From positions 1 to 64,000 of the forward strand of contig CAVRAU010000008.1 in NCBI GenBank assembly GCA_963719055.1: a stretch of DNA of 64,000 nt, read 5' to 3'. The translations under genes were made by a program, and so were the position numbers. This document shows positions 32,857 through 42,532 of the stretch, in pieces; position 1 is the stretch's first letter, and every line of letters begins with the position of its first letter. This DNA is from CAXMQZ01 sp963719055 (GTDB taxonomy: Bacteria > Acidobacteriota > Thermoanaerobaculia > Multivoradales > JAHEKO01). The notes beneath the pieces are model-generated. The model saw nothing but the letters and a program-made list of their open reading frames with translations, had not been told where the DNA came from and ran no database searches.

Positions 32857-34242
32857 TCACTCCTCTATATGGCCCTCGGCCCGATAATCCTTGAGTTTGC
32901 GCTGCAGCGTCCGCAGCCCGATCCCGAGAATCTTGGCCGCCTCGGCGCGTCTTCCGTTGGTCAGTTCGAGAGTCTCGAGAATCGCCAAGCGCTCGATCTC
33001 CGCCATCCGCCGGGGCTCACCATGGGCAACCTGAACCGGCGGCTCATCCTCGGCACTGCGACTGTATCGAAACTCCGCCGGCAAGTCCTCAGATCCGATG
33101 ACCGAGCCATCGTGAAAGATCACCAAGGACTCGACAAAGTTCCTGAACTCCCTGACGTTGCCTGGCCAGGGATACCGCATCAAGACACCCAGAGCCTCCT
33201 GTGACACCCCCTTCGTCGGCTTGCCGTGCTCGCCACAGAAATGCTCCAGAAAATGCTCAGCCAGAAGCGGTATGTCCTCGACTCTCTCTCGCAGCGGCGG
33301 TATTCGCAGCGTCACCACCTTCAGGCGGTAGTACAGGTCTTCGCGGAATCGTCCCTCTTCGACCTCTTTCTCGGGTTCCCGGTTGGTGGCCGCAATGAGG
33401 CGAAAGTCCACATCGATCAGGTCTCCACCCCCAACACGCATGACCTGCTTTTCTTCAAGGACCCGGAGTAACTTGACCTGGAGCTCGGGATAGAGCTCGC
33501 TGATCTCGTCGAGAAAGAGCGATCCCTGGTGAGCCAGCTCGAACTTGCCGATCTTGCGGGACACCGCGCCGGTGAAGGCCCCCTTTTCATGACCGAACAG
33601 CTCACTCTCGAGAATGTCCGACGGGATCGCGCCACAATTGATCGCGAGAAACCTCTCATCTTTGCGGGGGCTGGAGCGATGCAGGGCCTTGGCCACCAGC
33701 TCTTTACCGGTGCCACTTTCGCCGACAATCAGCACGCTGGATCGGGTCGGTCCCACCAGTCTCATCTGCTCGAACAGGCGTTCCATTTTCGGTGAGTTGG
33801 CCACAATGGACTCGAATCCGTATTTCTTGTCGAGCATCTGCCGCAACACCGTCACCTCTTCGGCAAGGTGCCTCTTTTCCAGCAGATTCATGACGCGTTG
33901 CCGGAGCTCATAGAGGTCTACCGGCTTGGTCAGGTAGTCGTCCGCTCCGACCCGCATGGCCTCCACGGCGGACTCGATGGAACCGTAGCCGGTCACCAGG
34001 ATCACTCCCAGATCCAGGTTCCGATTGCGAACCTCGGCGAGAAACCCGAGGCCATCCAGATCCGGCATCTTGATATCGCAGACCACCACGCTCACGTCCT
34101 GCCGATCGCGGAGAAACTCCAACGCCTGGCGGGCATCGTCAAACGTCCGCACCTGCAAGTCCGCCTTTTCCAGGGCGATAGCCATGGACTCACGAGATCC
34201 CTTCTCGTCATCAATCACCAGGACAATGGGTGGGTCGGCCAT
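32857..34242 (-). CDS. NtrC-family sigma-54-dependent response regulator
   Basis: 461 residues from ATG 34242. Receiver domain: IVLVIDDEKGSRESM, phospho-acceptor Asp56 in VVVCDIKMPD, VTGYGS and Lys107 in YLTKPVDL. AAA+ domain: Walker A GESGTGKE (174-181), the sigma-54-contact loop GAFTGA (221-226), LFLDEISEL, and ATNREPEKEV. C-terminal Fis-type HTH: GRRAEAAKILGIGLRTLQRKL. No histidine kinase gene is adjacent. It is divergent from recD2 and a candidate activator for the RpoN promoter at 23,486. Confidence 0.95.
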   Translation of the reverse strand: MADPPIVLVIDDEKGSRESMAIALEKADLQVRTFDDARQALEFLRDRQDVSVVVCDIKMPDLDGLGFLAEVRNRNLDLGVILVTGYGSIESAVEAMRVGADDYLTKPVDLYELRQRVMNLLEKRHLAEEVTVLRQMLDKKYGFESIVANSPKMERLFEQMRLVGPTRSSVLIVGESGTGKELVAKALHRSSPRKDERFLAINCGAIPSDILESELFGHEKGAFTGAVSRKIGKFELAHQGSLFLDEISELYPELQVKLLRVLEEKQVMRVGGGDLIDVDFRLIAATNREPEKEVEEGRFREDLYYRLKVVTLRIPPLRERVEDIPLLAEHFLEHFCGEHGKPTKGVSQEALGVLMRYPWPGNVREFRNFVESLVIFHDGSVIGSEDLPAEFRYSRSAEDEPPVQVAHGEPRRMAEIERLAILETLELTNGRRAEAAKILGIGLRTLQRKLKDYRAEGHIEE

Positions 34243-34317
34243 GACAACGCCATTTTGGCACAACGGTTCGGGTCCTGCCGAGACACCAAACTCGAATAGA
34301 CTCTGTCTATCTCGATC

Positions 34318-36519
34318 ATGGCCCCACCGACTCAGAGTGGCTCTCTCTTCAATCCCGCCGACTCCCCTACTCTCGCGGGCCAAGTCCAAAGGATTGTCTA
34401 CACCGATCCTCGATCGGGCTGGGCCGTGATCCGTTTCCTGCCGTCCGACGGCGGTGCCAGAGTCACGGCCGTGGGAGCCCTCTATGGCGTTCAACCGGGT
34501 GAGCGGCTGCGCCTGACAGGTGAGTGGGAACAGGATCGCAAATTCGGTCGTCAGTTTCGAGTCGACACCTATCTGAGCCTCTTGCCTTCCACAGAACAGG
34601 GCATTGAGCGCTATCTGGGATCCGGTCTGATTCCTGGTATCGGTCAGGTCATGGCCGGTCGCCTGGTCGAGACGTTTGGACTGCAGACCCTGGAGATCAT
34701 CGAGAATGAGCCGGAACGACTGTCCGAAGTCCCGGGCATCGGTGCGCACCGAGCCGCCCAGATCCGACAAGCCTGGAAACGGCAGAAGGGTGTAAGAGAG
34801 GTTCTGATCTTTCTACAGGGTCACGGCATCAGCTTTGGCCAGGCCATCAAAATCCACCGTGAGTACGGCAGTCGTGCGGTGGCCCTCATTCGGTCGAACC
34901 CCTACCGTCTGGCCGAGGATATCTATGGCTTCGGTTTTCAGACCGCCGACCAGATTGCGGCTCGCCTCGGCGTCGCCCAGGACGCACCCATCCGCGCCGC
35001 CGCGGGTGTCCTGCATGTATTGGGGAATGCCGAGTCTCGCGGCCATGTGTTTCTTCCCGAGGATCGAGTCATTCGGGATGCTGCGGCCCTCCTCCAGCAG
35101 CCGGAAGATTTGATCCGGTCGGCACTGGCTCTCCTGGTGGAGAGCCAGAAGATCGTTCGAGATTCCGCTCGACAGGACCGGGACAAAGCGGCGATCTACC
35201 GTCCCAGACTCTTCCAGGCCGAGACCACGGTGGCCTCGAGGTTGACTCAACTCTTGGATCAGCCCAGACCTTCCCGTGCCGGTGACTGGGAGACTGATCT
35301 AGCCGCTTTCGAGAGCCGGCAGAAGCTCGATCTGTCCGCTCTGCAGAAAGATGCAGTCGGTCGATCCCTGACAGAGAACGTACTGGTGATCACGGGGGGA
35401 CCGGGAACCGGGAAGACAACTCTCATTCGTGCCGTAGTGGAGCTTCTCGGCCGCCAGGACCAACTGATCGTCCTCGGCGCGCCCACGGGCCGGGCCGCCA
35501 AGAGGCTGGCCGAGGCCACGGGCCTGGAGGCCAAAACGCTCCACCGTCTACTCGAATTCGACCCGCGCGGCATGACCTTCCAACGCCACGCCGAACGACC
35601 CCTGGAGGCGGATGTCGTCATCGTTGACGAGACCTCCATGCTGGATTGTGCCCTGGCGTGGCATCTTCTGGAGGCCATTCCGACGGGATGCCGCTTGATC
35701 ATGGTGGGTGATGTCGATCAATTGCCTTCTGTGGGTCCTGGGCGCGTTCTGGCCGACATGATCGAATCGCGCCTCGTACCGATCATCCGACTCGAGGAGG
35801 TTTTCCGCCAGGCAGCGCGCAGTCTGATCGTCGCCAACGCCCACAGGATTCGCCAGGGTCGGATGCCACGCTGGGAGACCGATCGATCGGTCGATTTCTA
35901 CTACATCGAGAGACATCACCCGGAGGAGATCCTCGAAACCGTCGAGCACCTCGTCGGCGTGCGTATCCCGCGGCGATTCGGTCTCGATCCCCGCATGGAC
36001 ATCCAGCTCCTGGCCCCGATGCGTCGGGGCCAGATCGGCGTCGAACAGTTGAACCTGCGATTGCAGCAGTTGCTGGCTGCCGAGTCACCCCTGGTGGAGA
36101 TCGCGGGCTCTCGTTTCCGCCAAGGCGACCGGGTCATGCAGATCCGCAACAACTACGACCTGGAGGTCTTCAACGGCGATGTCGGGCACATTGTCGGTCC
36201 CTCAGGTGACAGCGAGAGCCTGCTCGTCGATTTCTATGGGCATCTGGTTGCCTATCCGACAGGCGACATCGACCAACTGGTTCTGGCGTATGCCTGTTCG
36301 ATCCACAAGGCACAGGGAAGCGAATACCCCTGCGTGATACTTCCCCTCCACTCTCAGCACCACATCATGCTGCAACGGAATCTGCTCTACACCGCGGTGA
36401 CTCGCGGGCGGCGGCTGGTTATCGTCGTGGGAGAGCCCAAGGCACTGGCGAGGGCCGTCCGCAACGATCGGCAGCAGGTGCGCTTCACACGATTGACCGA
36501 ACGGCTCGCCAATCCCTAA
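34318..36519 (+). CDS. recD2: RecD2-like SF1B helicase
   Basis: 733 residues. 5'-3' DNA helicase of the RecD2/TraA type found in bacteria without RecBC partners. The N-terminal OB part (AGQVQRIVYTDPRSGWAVIRF) is followed by helix-hairpin-helix repeats (GLIPGIGQVMAGRLVE, LSEVPGIGAHRAAQI). Walker A is VITGGPGTGKTTLIRA; Walker B DVVIVDETSMLD; motif III IMVGDVDQLPSVGPG; motif V/VI YACSIHKAQGSEYPCVILPL and LLYTAVTRGRR. Frame intact. Its last 4 nt overlap the convergent gene. Confidence 0.93.
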   Translation: MAPPTQSGSLFNPADSPTLAGQVQRIVYTDPRSGWAVIRFLPSDGGARVTAVGALYGVQPGERLRLTGEWEQDRKFGRQFRVDTYLSLLPSTEQGIERYLGSGLIPGIGQVMAGRLVETFGLQTLEIIENEPERLSEVPGIGAHRAAQIRQAWKRQKGVREVLIFLQGHGISFGQAIKIHREYGSRAVALIRSNPYRLAEDIYGFGFQTADQIAARLGVAQDAPIRAAAGVLHVLGNAESRGHVFLPEDRVIRDAAALLQQPEDLIRSALALLVESQKIVRDSARQDRDKAAIYRPRLFQAETTVASRLTQLLDQPRPSRAGDWETDLAAFESRQKLDLSALQKDAVGRSLTENVLVITGGPGTGKTTLIRAVVELLGRQDQLIVLGAPTGRAAKRLAEATGLEAKTLHRLLEFDPRGMTFQRHAERPLEADVVIVDETSMLDCALAWHLLEAIPTGCRLIMVGDVDQLPSVGPGRVLADMIESRLVPIIRLEEVFRQAARSLIVANAHRIRQGRMPRWETDRSVDFYYIERHHPEEILETVEHLVGVRIPRRFGLDPRMDIQLLAPMRRGQIGVEQLNLRLQQLLAAESPLVEIAGSRFRQGDRVMQIRNNYDLEVFNGDVGHIVGPSGDSESLLVDFYGHLVAYPTGDIDQLVLAYACSIHKAQGSEYPCVILPLHSQHHIMLQRNLLYTAVTRGRRLVIVVGEPKALARAVRNDRQQVRFTRLTERLANP

Positions 36520-38177
36520 GTTTCCGAACCTCGAGGAGACTGATTGTCATCGTTCTCCGCCGACTCCGAATTCTCGGCTAGGGGTTCCTCGTCCATGAAA
36601 CCCAGATCCCGCAGAACAGACGGCTCTTCAGGTGTCGGGGGTTCCTGGACTTCGGGGGTCAAGGGCGTCGCCGGCACCACTGGCGCATAGACGGCGCTAC
36701 CGCGGCCTCCCCAACCGTCGGCCGATCCGAAGCGACTCAGAACCGCCGCACCCAGGCCCACGGTCCAGGCGAAGAACTTCACCAGCGCACCAAAGATCCC
36801 GAACATGACCGCGAAGAACCACAGGGGTCCCCAACCGACATCCAAGAGGTCGCCGATCACAGACCAGACCTGGATGGTGAGGACTCCGAGCAGCAGCGCC
36901 AGGTAGGGGCTCTTGGCCTGCCAGCCAAAGCGCTCCTGGAGAAATTCACCGATTCCCAGGGCCACACCCGAGTAGCCGAGAAACGCCACCAAACAGAGCG
37001 CCAGAACGAAGAACGGCACCAACAGAATCAGCGGTATACCGATGATGGAGATCACCAGAATCAGGGTCACCAGGACCAGAAGAGGCGCGAACAGGATCAG
37101 CACCAGGAGGCCCACGAGGCCAGATTTCCAAGGTTCGCTCGCCGCCCGTCTCTTCACTCTCGCCAGCGGCTCCCCGGCCACCAGCATCACCAAACAGGCA
37201 AAGAGGGCCAGAACAATCAGTTTGAAGGCTTCCCACATGAAGCCGGTGGCCACGCCCCAGGGCGACATCTCGAAGAAGTCACCATCGGTGCGCCAGCCAT
37301 GGCCGCCACCGAAAATGGCCCGTGGCCATTCCCCGAAGCGCAGGTTGGGGCCGAAGGGGACCTCGATGATCTGACCTCTGACTCTGGCGTCTTCATCAAT
37401 TTCGACTTCGCCACCGACGCTCACGACGTCGCCCAGGACCTCGGCACCCGCTTCCAAGACCAGACTGCCGCCCACAGCGGCGACGTCACCGGTCACTTCC
37501 CCACTCACGGTCACCGAACCGCCGATAGCAACCGCGTCTCCTGCAACCTTGCCATACACGAAGAGAGGCCCACCAAAGACCACGGCTTCGTTGGCCACCT
37601 CGTCTTCATGCACGGTCAGACTGCTGCCGACTGCGACCTGGGAGTCCCTGTACTTGCGCGTCTCTCGATCGCTATCGTCCTCTCGGTGGACCTCATCCGT
37701 CTCCGGTTCTTCTGCAGGCTCTGCCAGGGCGATCTCTTCTTCACCGGCAAACAGCTGTCGTCTCTCGGTCCGATCCATCGCCGCCAGTTGCAGCACCAGC
37801 TCGGCATTCTCGTCGCCGACCTTGGCTGCCAACTCGGCCTCTTCCACGGACTCACCATCGATGGCCACTCGATTGTCGACAATCTCGATCGTCAGGAGCT
37901 CGACCCCCTCATCCAGAGGCTCGAGCAGCAACCCCCTGCTCAGAACGACGACTTCATAGCGCTCAGTCACCGCCGACCAGAGATCATTCGCCACCTCGAC
38001 GATCTCATTCGACTCGACGACCGCATCCTCCTGTGCCCAGGCCGCGATGGGCCCCAAACCCGCCATCATCGACAACACGACGGCGCTCAGGCTGAGTAGG
38101 TGACGGGTACCAGCTCCCCGACCGGGATTACGTAGAACCGACATATCGAGTACTCCTCTCGGCAATGATGACTTCAT
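36516..38177 (-). CDS. secreted/membrane bactofilin-like polymer-forming protein
   Basis: About 553 residues (542 from the second Met, 38144). A signal peptide ends near AAWAQE. A variable Glu-rich region follows, then a right-handed beta-helix repeat typical of polymer-forming/bactofilin proteins: EAVVFGGPLFVYGKVAGDAV, AIGGSVTVSGEVTGDVAAVG, LGDVVSVGGEVEIDEDA. The C-terminal half has about five membrane helices (FKLIVLALFACLVMLVAG onward). Usual bactofilins are cytoplasmic and lack these. It overlaps the upstream anti-sigma-like gene and is probably part of an RpoE-type sigma regulon, perhaps in envelope stress or shape. Confidence 0.7.
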   Translation of the reverse strand: MKSSLPRGVLDMSVLRNPGRGAGTRHLLSLSAVVLSMMAGLGPIAAWAQEDAVVESNEIVEVANDLWSAVTERYEVVVLSRGLLLEPLDEGVELLTIEIVDNRVAIDGESVEEAELAAKVGDENAELVLQLAAMDRTERRQLFAGEEEIALAEPAEEPETDEVHREDDSDRETRKYRDSQVAVGSSLTVHEDEVANEAVVFGGPLFVYGKVAGDAVAIGGSVTVSGEVTGDVAAVGGSLVLEAGAEVLGDVVSVGGEVEIDEDARVRGQIIEVPFGPNLRFGEWPRAIFGGGHGWRTDGDFFEMSPWGVATGFMWEAFKLIVLALFACLVMLVAGEPLARVKRRAASEPWKSGLVGLLVLILFAPLLVLVTLILVISIIGIPLILLVPFFVLALCLVAFLGYSGVALGIGEFLQERFGWQAKSPYLALLLGVLTIQVWSVIGDLLDVGWGPLWFFAVMFGIFGALVKFFAWTVGLGAAVLSRFGSADGWGGRGSAVYAPVVPATPLTPEVQEPPTPEEPSVLRDLGFMDEEPLAENSESAENDDNQSPRGSET

Positions 38178-38667
38178 GCAAGACTCGCAGGGCCCCGATG
38201 CTCAGCAGCACGGCGAGAAAAAGTGCGGTCAGATATTGAGGTGATGACAGGGTCGAAGACACAATCGACCCGGCAGCGGACAGCGCTTTCCAGACGACCA
38301 GACCCGCCCCCAGTTGGTGAAAGACACCCACGAGCGCGCTGACGCCGAGCTCCGTGGCACGGCTCAGATTGAAGATCCCCAGCAGGGCGGGCACATAGCT
38401 CGGGATGACCATCAAGAAAAGCGCGACCAGCAAGAGGCAAAGACTCACGGCGGCGCGCACTCCCCAGAAAGCCGCCCAGGAGTGCCTCGCGGTCACCGGG
38501 CTCGCGAGCCCCGCACGGATCAACAGACGATCGGCGAATCCGGGTGGAACAGGCTCCACTGGCAGGCGGGAAAAGACAGCCTGAAGGGCCTTTTCAGCCG
38601 ACTCCGGGCGCTCCGCATGCTCTAGTTGGAGCCACTGTCGAACGGCGCGATTCAGTTTCCGATTCAC
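38128..38667 (-). CDS. membrane anti-sigma-factor-like protein
   Basis: 179 residues. A cytoplasmic N-terminal helical region (LNRAVRQWLQLEHAERPESAEKAL, about 60 residues) is followed by four predicted membrane helices (AVSLCLLLVALFLMVIP, YVPALLGIF, SALVGVFHQLGAGLVVW, LTALFLAVLLSIGALRV). It lacks the HxxxCxxC zinc motif of ZAS proteins. Its place, 70 nt after the RpoE-type sigma gene and overlapping the bactofilin-like gene, suggests it binds that sigma factor. The assignment rests on context. Confidence 0.6.
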   Translation of the reverse strand: MNRKLNRAVRQWLQLEHAERPESAEKALQAVFSRLPVEPVPPGFADRLLIRAGLASPVTARHSWAAFWGVRAAVSLCLLLVALFLMVIPSYVPALLGIFNLSRATELGVSALVGVFHQLGAGLVVWKALSAAGSIVSSTLSSPQYLTALFLAVLLSIGALRVLHEVIIAERSTRYVGST

Positions 38668-38737
38668 CTATACAACTCCTCTACTGCCCCCTACGAGGCG
38701 TGTTCCTGCAAAGTTTCGCCGATTCCACCCCATTCTC

Positions 38738-39340
38738 CTACTCATTTCCGGGCTGCCAGCCGTGGGCCTCCAGATGGGCCACCATGGCCTTGCGTGCCCT
38801 GAAGAGATGCGTCTTGACGGTACCCAGCGGCAGCCCGGTGACCTCAGCGATCTCTTCGTACATCAAACCCTCCTGATATCGCAAAACCACCACTTCCCGA
38901 TACAGCGGTTTCAAGCTGCCTACGGCCCCTTCGATTGCCGCGGCCAGATCACGTCGCTCCGCCCGGCCGGCGGGGGTTTCGGCACTGGCATCGGGCAACA
39001 TCGCAACAAGATCCGGCTCGTCCCGGTCTGGGGTCTCGAGAGGTACGGTGACCAGCTCCTTCCGGCGCAGTTGATCGATCGCCGTATTGTGAGCGATCTT
39101 GAACAGCCAGCTCGAGAACTTTCGTCCTTGATCGTAGGACCCCAGAGCTCGAAAAGCCTTGAGAAAGACCTCCTGGGCCAGGTCTTCAGCTTGACTGCTG
39201 TTGCGGACCATTCTCCGGATCAAGCTCAGAACCGGCCGTTGGTAACGGAGGAGCAGATCTCGATAGGCATCCTGCGATCCGGCCAGCGCCCGTTGGACGA
39301 GGTCGAGGTCTTCCGGAGCAGGATGGCCGCGTGCAGTCAT
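38738..39340 (-). CDS. RpoE-type ECF sigma factor
   Basis: 200 residues. Sigma-2: YQRPVLSLIRRMVRNSSQAEDLAQEVFLKAFRAL...KFSSWLFKIAHNTAIDQLRRK. Sigma-4: LKPLYREVVVLRYQEGLMYE, EEIAEVTGLPLGTVKTHLFRARK. The linker is Asp/Pro-rich. First gene of a three-gene unit with the anti-sigma-like and bactofilin-like genes, so envelope stress control is likely. It is divergent from the DUF4301 gene. Confidence 0.92.
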   Translation of the reverse strand: MTARGHPAPEDLDLVQRALAGSQDAYRDLLLRYQRPVLSLIRRMVRNSSQAEDLAQEVFLKAFRALGSYDQGRKFSSWLFKIAHNTAIDQLRRKELVTVPLETPDRDEPDLVAMLPDASAETPAGRAERRDLAAAIEGAVGSLKPLYREVVVLRYQEGLMYEEIAEVTGLPLGTVKTHLFRARKAMVAHLEAHGWQPGNE

Positions 39341-39423
39341 TCAGTTTCTGTTTCCGCGGCAGACAATTGTATCCTGGGTATACTGCCGAGTTGTCGGTGA
39401 GCAGCCAGGAGCCTGTCCAAACC

Positions 39424-40956
39424 ATGCGAGAAGAACCCTCCCTCACTCCACAAGATCTGGAATGGCTCGCCCGCCTGGGAATCTCGGCCACCGAAGTCCA
39501 GCGTCAGCTGGATCTCTTCCGGCACCCTCCTCGTCCGGTTCAGTTGGTCAGACCCTGCCTTCTTGGAGATGGCATCGCCCGGATCACAGAGGATCAGCAA
39601 GCCAGGTACGTGGATCGCTGGCAGTCGCTGACTCGTCAGCGGCGGCTAGCCAAGTTCGTCCCTGCCTCGGGGGCGGCAACCCGCATGTTCAAGGACCTTA
39701 CCTCCCCGCCCGCACAGATCCAGTCTACCGATCCGCCAAGTGCCGCACGATGGACCGAGTCGTTGCAACAGTTCGCATTTGTCGCAGATCTGAGAAAGGC
39801 CCTCGAGAGCTCGGGTGTCGTTCTCGACGACCTTGTCGACCTGGACGATACAAAACCGGTCGTCGAGGCCCTCTTGGAGCCCCAGGGTCTAGGTTACGGC
39901 AGCGCCCCCAAGGGCTTGATCCTGTTTCACCGCTATCCAGCAGGACCGCGCAGCGCGCTGGAAGAACAGCTTTGGGAGGGTTGCGGCTATCTCACTCTCG
40001 ACGGTGGCACCGGTCGCTTTCATTTCACCGTCACCGGTGCACACGAAGAGGCGTTTCGAGAGCAGATCGAGCGGCTTCGGGAAGCCATCGAAAGCCAGCT
40101 GAACATCGCTCTGGACGTCTCATTCTCGACCCAGAGTCCTGACACCGACACCGTCGCCGTGGACACAGAGAACCAGCTTGTGCGTCGAGCCGACGACCGG
40201 ATCCTCCTGCGTCCTGCCGGCCACGGAGCTCTGTTGAGGAATCTGCAGAGCGTTGACGCGGACATTGTGTTCATCAAGAACATCGACAACGTGGCCCATC
40301 AACGCCTCCACCCCGAGTCCGTGCGATGGAAGAGAGTGTTGGCCGGCTATTTTGCGGAGATTCAGGACCAGATCTTCGAGGTCCTTTCCGGACTAGACCA
40401 ACAGCCGAACGCCCAGGAAACGGTGGAAACCGGCTTGCAGCTTCTGCGGAATAGCCTCGCAGTCGAGGTGCCGGCCGAGATTCTCGACTCCGACCACGAG
40501 AGCCGCTTGCAGTATGTTGTGGAAAGGCTCGATCGCCCGTTGCGGGTCTGTGGAATGGTCAAGAATGAGGGCGAACCGGGAGGTGGTCCTTTTTGGCTAC
40601 CCGAGAGCGCTGGAGGTTCCGCGGGGCAAATCGTCGAAGCGGCTCAGATCGATCACGCGTCGCCCCATCAGGTCGAGATCTGGGAGTCTTCCACCCACTT
40701 CAACCCCGTGGATCTCGTCTGCGGTCTACGCGACAAGCACGGCCTCGCCTATCAACTGGCGGACTTCATCGACCCGTCGACCTCCTTCGTGGCCCAGAAG
40801 TCCCATGCCGGCCAGCCGATCAAGGCCCTGGAGCGCCCCGGCCTCTGGAACGGCAGCATGGCACGCTGGAACACCGCCTTCGTGGAGGTCCCTCTGCAGA
40901 CCTTCACACCGGTCAAGACGGTCTTCGACCTCCTGCGGCCCGAACACCAACCCTGA
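39424..40956 (+). CDS. DUF4301 family protein
   Basis: About 510 residues from ATG 39424. Matches DUF4301, a group of unknown function with a nucleotidyltransferase-like region: KFVPASGAATRMFKDL at the N-terminus resembles the LAAGxGTRM loop of sugar-phosphate nucleotidyltransferases. Further conserved blocks are KPVVEALL, APKGLILFHRYP, VDADIVFIKNIDNVAH, VCGMVKNEGEPGGGPFW and ESAGGSAGQIVE. I infer an NTP-dependent transferase on an unknown acceptor. The upstream extension to 39331 overlaps the sigma gene and is not supported. Confidence 0.75.
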   Translation: MREEPSLTPQDLEWLARLGISATEVQRQLDLFRHPPRPVQLVRPCLLGDGIARITEDQQARYVDRWQSLTRQRRLAKFVPASGAATRMFKDLTSPPAQIQSTDPPSAARWTESLQQFAFVADLRKALESSGVVLDDLVDLDDTKPVVEALLEPQGLGYGSAPKGLILFHRYPAGPRSALEEQLWEGCGYLTLDGGTGRFHFTVTGAHEEAFREQIERLREAIESQLNIALDVSFSTQSPDTDTVAVDTENQLVRRADDRILLRPAGHGALLRNLQSVDADIVFIKNIDNVAHQRLHPESVRWKRVLAGYFAEIQDQIFEVLSGLDQQPNAQETVETGLQLLRNSLAVEVPAEILDSDHESRLQYVVERLDRPLRVCGMVKNEGEPGGGPFWLPESAGGSAGQIVEAAQIDHASPHQVEIWESSTHFNPVDLVCGLRDKHGLAYQLADFIDPSTSFVAQKSHAGQPIKALERPGLWNGSMARWNTAFVEVPLQTFTPVKTVFDLLRPEHQP

Positions 40957-40988
40957 GGCGAGAATCGCTCCGGACGTCTCGAGTCTGA

Positions 40989-42321
40989 TCAATACTCCGT
41001 GAGATAGCGATCCTGCTCCCAGGGGTGCACGTGGGAAATGTACTCGTGCCATTCCTGCCTCTTGGCGCGCACATAGTTCTCGTGAATGTGCTCTCCCAGG
41101 GCTTCCTTGATCACGGCGTCCTTCTCGATGAAATCCAAGGCTTCGGAAAGATCGGCAGGCAGGGCGTCGATCTTGTGGCGCCGCTTCTCGCGCTGACTCA
41201 TGGTCCAGATGTTCTTGTTGACCGGTGGTCCCGGATCGATCTCGTCTTCTATGCCGTCCAGACCCGAGGCCAGCATCACGGCCAGAGCGAGATAGGGATT
41301 GCAGGAAGGATCGGGCATGCGAACCTCGCAGCGGGTCGACATACCACGTCGGTCGGGTACCCGGACCAACGGGCTACGGTTCTTTTCGGACCAGGCGACG
41401 CTCGTCGGGGCTTCGTAGCCCGGCACCAGGCGCTTGTAGGAGTTGACCAACGGGTTGGTGACCGCGACCATCGCCTTGGAGTGACGCAGAATTCCACCGA
41501 TATACCCCAGGGCAACCTTGGAAAGCTGCCACTCGGCGTTCGGGTCGAAGAAGGCATTCTCGCCGGCCTGGTCGATGAGGCTTTGGTGCGTATGCATTCC
41601 TGAACCGTTGACGCCATAGAGCGGTTTCGGCATGAATGTGGCGTGCAGCCCATGATCGAGGGCCACCTTCTTGACGACGAAGCGGAAGGTAGCAACGTTG
41701 TCCGCGCATTCCAGAGCTTCCGTATACTTGAAATCGATCTCGTGCTGGCCGGGAGCGACCTCGTGATGGGCCGCCTCGACCTCGAACCCCATCTGTTCCA
41801 GCACGGTGACGATGTCCCGACGACATTCCTCCCCCTGATCCACTGGCGTCAGATCGAAGTACCCGCCCACATCGTGGGTCTCCGGCAGCATGTTTCCTTC
41901 TTCGTCCTTCTGGAAGAGAAAGAACTCGGCTTCAGGACCGGCCACCATCGAATATCCGAGCTTACCCACCCGGGCAACCTGCCGCTTGAGCGCCAGGCGC
42001 GGGCAGCCGGCGAACTCCGACTCCGTCAGGTCGATGAACGTCGCAGATCAGACGGGCCACTTTCGAGCCATCGGAGCTGGCCCACGGATTGACCTGAAAG
42101 GTGTTCAGATCGGGTACCAGAAGCATGTCCGACTCTTCGATCCGGACAAACCCCTCGATCGACGAGCCATCGAACATGATTTGACCGTCGAGAGCCTTTT
42201 CGAACTGGCTTCTGGGCACCTCGACATTCTTGAGCACGCCCATGATGTCGGTGAACTGGAGCCTCAGGAAGCGCGCTTTCTCGTCATCGGCGATCTTTAG
42301 AATTTCAGCTTTATTTGGCAT
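40989..42321 (-). CDS. glnA: type I glutamine synthetase GlnA, one frameshift
   Basis: About 443 residues once repaired, the short GSI-alpha size. ATG 42321 follows GGAGGG. First part: NKAEILKIADDEKARFLRLQ, FDGSSIEGFVRIEESDM, ICDVHRPDG. After the break near 42,020 the next frame goes on with SEFAGCPRLALKR, GPEAEFFLF, APGQHEIDFKY, GVNGSGMHTHQSL and PNPLVNSYKRLVPGYEAP-like NPLVNSYKRLVPGYEAP. Removing one base gives PDGSEFAG as in relatives. The RIEESD loop and missing 25-residue insert mark it as the feedback-inhibited, non-adenylylated type. Divergent from the TVP38-type gene. Confidence 0.93.
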
Positions 42322-42532
42322 TTTGCCCTCCGTTTCAGTAGCAGATGGCGCAAAGGTACCCCATAGCAGACAGAAATAGGCAACACTTTTTCTGCACATC
42401 GACACACAAATAGAGATCAACATGCTCCCGACTACCCCAAGACCGTGACATAGAACCGGAATCCCTGCCCGGTCCGTAAGTCTCCCCACCAAGGGCGTGA
42501 TCCTTCTCGCCTTCCAAATAGAGGTGCAAAAC
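42322..42532. other. intergenic region between glnA and the TVP38-type gene
   Basis: 211 bp, divergent starts. AT-richer than its surroundings on the glnA side. I see no sigma-54 element or clear operator for nitrogen control. Confidence 0.4.

Noticed and set aside
42322..42532. Sigma-54 promoter for glnA
   Set aside because: No GG-N10-GC pair with acceptable -24/-12 context was found in the region upstream of glnA.
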